NCBI GenBank assembly: GCA_035041965.1
Contig: JAPYMA010000209.1
Coordinates: forward strand, 1 to 64,000
DNA: 64,000 bases
Direction: 5' to 3'
Source: Anisakis pegreffii
Lineage: Eukaryota; Nematoda; Chromadorea; Rhabditida; Anisakidae
Program-made: the position numbers and the translations under genes
Part shown: one piece after another, positions 61,731 to 64,000 of the stretch
Layout: every line of letters starts with the position of its first letter
Numbering within the stretch: the stretch's first letter is position 1
The notes under the pieces: model-generated
What the model was told of the DNA's origin: nothing
The model's input: the letters and a program-made list of their open reading frames with translations, nothing else
Database searches by the model: none

Positions 61731-62789
61731 AACGGTTATACATATCATCAATGCTTAAGAAATCGTTGATGCACCTTCTGTAAGGATGATGGATAATCCT
61801 GCTTTTACCATTAATTGGACACATCAACGAATATGCTTACATTTGAAAAGAATAATTCTTGGGGATGTTATACTAGGTTCAAAAATGGTGATGTGCTGAT
61901 CACTTGTTGAAAAATTTCAATTGATGGTCACATTACGAATGAGTGTGGTGTTATTATATTTGCCAATGTTGCGTCAAACAGTTTATTGCTCCCATTAACA
62001 AATTTGTTAGACTATGTCGGTTGAGAAATGCTTCAAGCAAAACGCAATTCTGCTGTCAAATTCAGGTGAAACATTTTTGCGAAAATGCTCCTATTGTTGA
62101 AATAAATACGGTTTAACGGCCTTTGTTTAGCTTCCTTAACAGTATCGTGAAAATACAATCCCAGTGAAAGGAGATTGACTTTGGCATTCACATTATCAGT
62201 TGAAAGTAAAGCAACTGATGCAATTAGCGAATTAAATTCACCTGGTCATTTATGTTGTGGTTTAAAAACTAGTAATTTTTTACTGGATGACGAAATTTGC
62301 CACAGATATTGTTGCTTGATTTCAGTATGAGCTGAGTTGGATTTATCAACACATTGAACTAGTTGTTGGTAAATTATCGTGAAAGAATATTGACGGTTGA
62401 AATGAAGTTGGTCATGTTAACCGATTATGTCGGAGAGGCGAACAAATGAAGGAACGGTTCGGTGGATGTCGCCCAGAATATATCAAAGTTTTTAACTGTT
62501 TTAATTCACTTGAACATTGTGACACAGATGGTCGTTGTAAAAATCAAATGCTCGATAAAGACTGCAGTAGGAATTAAGAGCGTTAAAAAATGTTTATGTA
62601 TCTAGAAAAAATGGATGAATGTCACTTTGCGATCGCATAATATTATTACCATGATTATTTATAACCATTTGTTATCATGAATGAACATAGGAAGAATGCA
62701 ATTAATTTGTTTAAAAAATATTTCTTTCTTTTTTGAACTGTTCAAATGAGCAAAGATCTGTGCTGATTAGTTTGACGTTTGCAACAAAG
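61731..62789. other. Non-coding or unrecognised repeat-derived sequence
   Basis: Lies between retrotransposon fragments. No motif or long open frame was found on either strand; it is probably decayed element sequence, but this cannot be shown by eye. Confidence 0.3.
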
Positions 62790-63500
62790 TTTACAACTAT
62801 AATTTAAGTGCCACGGGAGAATTTCATTCAAAACAAGTTTTGTCATCCTTTGGCACTTTGTCATCCTGTCATCCAGCTCTGAGTTGCACTCAACGGTTAT
62901 TCGGTTTCGAGCTTCCATAACGTGGCATTAAAATTTCTCCCATGAACTAACTATAATGGCGTAGTGTTACTGAAATTCGGTTTCGTTGCTTTGGAATTCG
63001 AATGTGATTTGGTATTCTCGCCTGTTTTGGACAGGAACACATTGGCTGACGGCAGTGCTTCTAAAATGAAAGAAACGGATATACATATCACAGCATCCTT
63101 TTTGCACTTGGTATGACATTAGCACGAATTAAACCTTTCAAATACAGGCACATTCGTAAAGGTGACTGACTATTGGTGAACAGCAGGATTATTTATGACG
63201 ACTGCAGAAAATGCACCAACGATTGCTCAACCATTAATGATGTGTATATCCGTTTTTTAAAATTTATCAACACTGCCATCGATCAATGTGCTCCTGTCCA
63301 AAACAGTCGAGAACAACGAATTGCATTCGAATTCACAAAAATTTTAATAACACTACGCCATTATGGTTAGTTCACAAAGGGAAAGTTTAATACCATCCAA
63401 CAGGACGCTTTAAACTGGATAAGCGTTCAGTTCTATTCAGAACTATTAGATGACAAAACTTGCTTTCGGAACGAAATTCTCCCGTGACACTTAATTTACA
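62790..63500. repeat. Large imperfect inverted repeat made of retrotransposon linker sequence
   Basis: The left arm (about 62790-63100) and the right arm (about 63235-63500) are inverted, diverged copies. Matching blocks include the GGGAGAA(T/A)TTC ends near 62816 and 63474, the ACTATAATGGCGTAGTGTTA block near 62949 against its complement near 63350, and GGACAGGAACACATTG near 63030 against its complement near 63285. The right arm reads on the plus strand FLKFINTAIDQCAPVQNSRE and then an open frame to 63370. That is the same linker segment as at 61681-61720. So at least three copies of this element segment lie within 2 kb, one of them inverted. Confidence 0.7.
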
Positions 63501-64000
63501 GTTGCAATGTAATGAATTTTTTTTTCAATAAATTAATTTCATTCTTCCTATGTTCATTCATGATGACAAACGATTATGAATAAAAATAACAAAATATTAT
63601 GCTATCGCAATATGAATTTCATCCATTTTTTTCTCAGCCACATCCCAGCTTTATCTAATTTAATCTATTGACATTTTCAACGTTCTTACTTCTTACTGCA
63701 ATCCTTATCGAGCATTCGATTTCACGACAAACATGTGTGTCACAACATTAAAGTGAACCAAAACAATTAAGAATTTTGATGTTTTTGAGTCATCCACCGC
63801 ATAATTCCTTCATTTATTCATCTCTCACAATTATCTATTCCATAAAATTCCACACGTTGTACAGACTAAAAGTTCAATTTGTCGCGATATTACGTGGATT
63901 GGCCAGGCTATCAAACGTTTGCTGGCCACAATGCGTTTCCATTCGGTCCTTGATCCTACCTTCCTTTGCCAGGTGCTACCCAGCTTCTTTGTGATATCGT
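63501..64000. other. Right edge, no gene recognised
   Basis: AT-rich sequence with short open frames only. A plus-strand frame from 63776 runs almost to the window edge but carries no recognisable motif, so a gene continuing beyond the window cannot be excluded. Confidence 0.35.

Noticed and set aside
1..64000. CRISPR arrays, bacterial operons, tRNA or rRNA genes
   Set aside because: The window is eukaryotic with spliceosomal introns. No regular direct-repeat arrays were seen, and no convincing tRNA B-box with matching cloverleaf was found by eye.

Overview
The window is eukaryotic, AT-rich and intron-rich, and most probably comes from a nematode. I rebuilt gene models exon by exon by translating both strands and checking that GT/AG borders and codon phases agree. 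Three models are complete or nearly so, with every junction in phase: a CASK/LIN-2 scaffold, an IFT80/CHE-2 intraflagellar transport protein and a fructose-1,6-bisphosphatase. A fourth, a receptor guanylate cyclase, is phase-consistent except for one junction, and its 5' end is unresolved. The nematode call is an inference from gene structure and from the combination of a receptor guanylate cyclase, LIN-2 and CHE-2.

Layout. 1216-1958 (-): the 3' end of an unrecognised gene. 4.2-15.1 kb (+): receptor guanylate cyclase, 24 exons. 17.3-35.1 kb (-): CASK/lin-2, 21 exons, about 977 residues, convergent with the cyclase. Its 8.3 kb intron 9 contains a possible nested gene for a small single-pass membrane protein (about 24 kb). 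36.25-37.0 kb (+): a coding-like island of unknown family, divergent from CASK. 37-46.7 kb: no recognisable gene, with several TAA/ATT-rich tracts. 46.8-53.1 kb (-): IFT80/che-2, 17 exons, about 756 residues. 53.8-54.6 kb (-): the 3' part of an unrecognised single-pass membrane protein. 55.1-58.0 kb (-): fructose-1,6-bisphosphatase, 7 exons, about 345 residues. 60.8-63.5 kb: rearranged debris of a non-LTR retrotransposon, including a large inverted repeat.

The cyclase and IFT80/CHE-2 both belong to ciliated sensory neuron biology in nematodes. Nothing in the sequence shows that they are co-regulated, and they lie 30 kb apart. FBPase is a metabolic gene on the same strand as IFT80.

I did not find a convincing new multi-gene system. 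The observations most worth a second look are: the cyclase domain lacks the usual catalytic Arg and probably the Asn; the CASK-type kinase has an unusual set of active-site residues; a GC-rich 151-bp element with perfect 12-bp terminal inverted repeats sits in an IFT80 intron; a 29-bp perfect palindrome sits in an FBPase intron; IFT80 has a likely GC-AG intron; and there are two or three short unrecognised genes.
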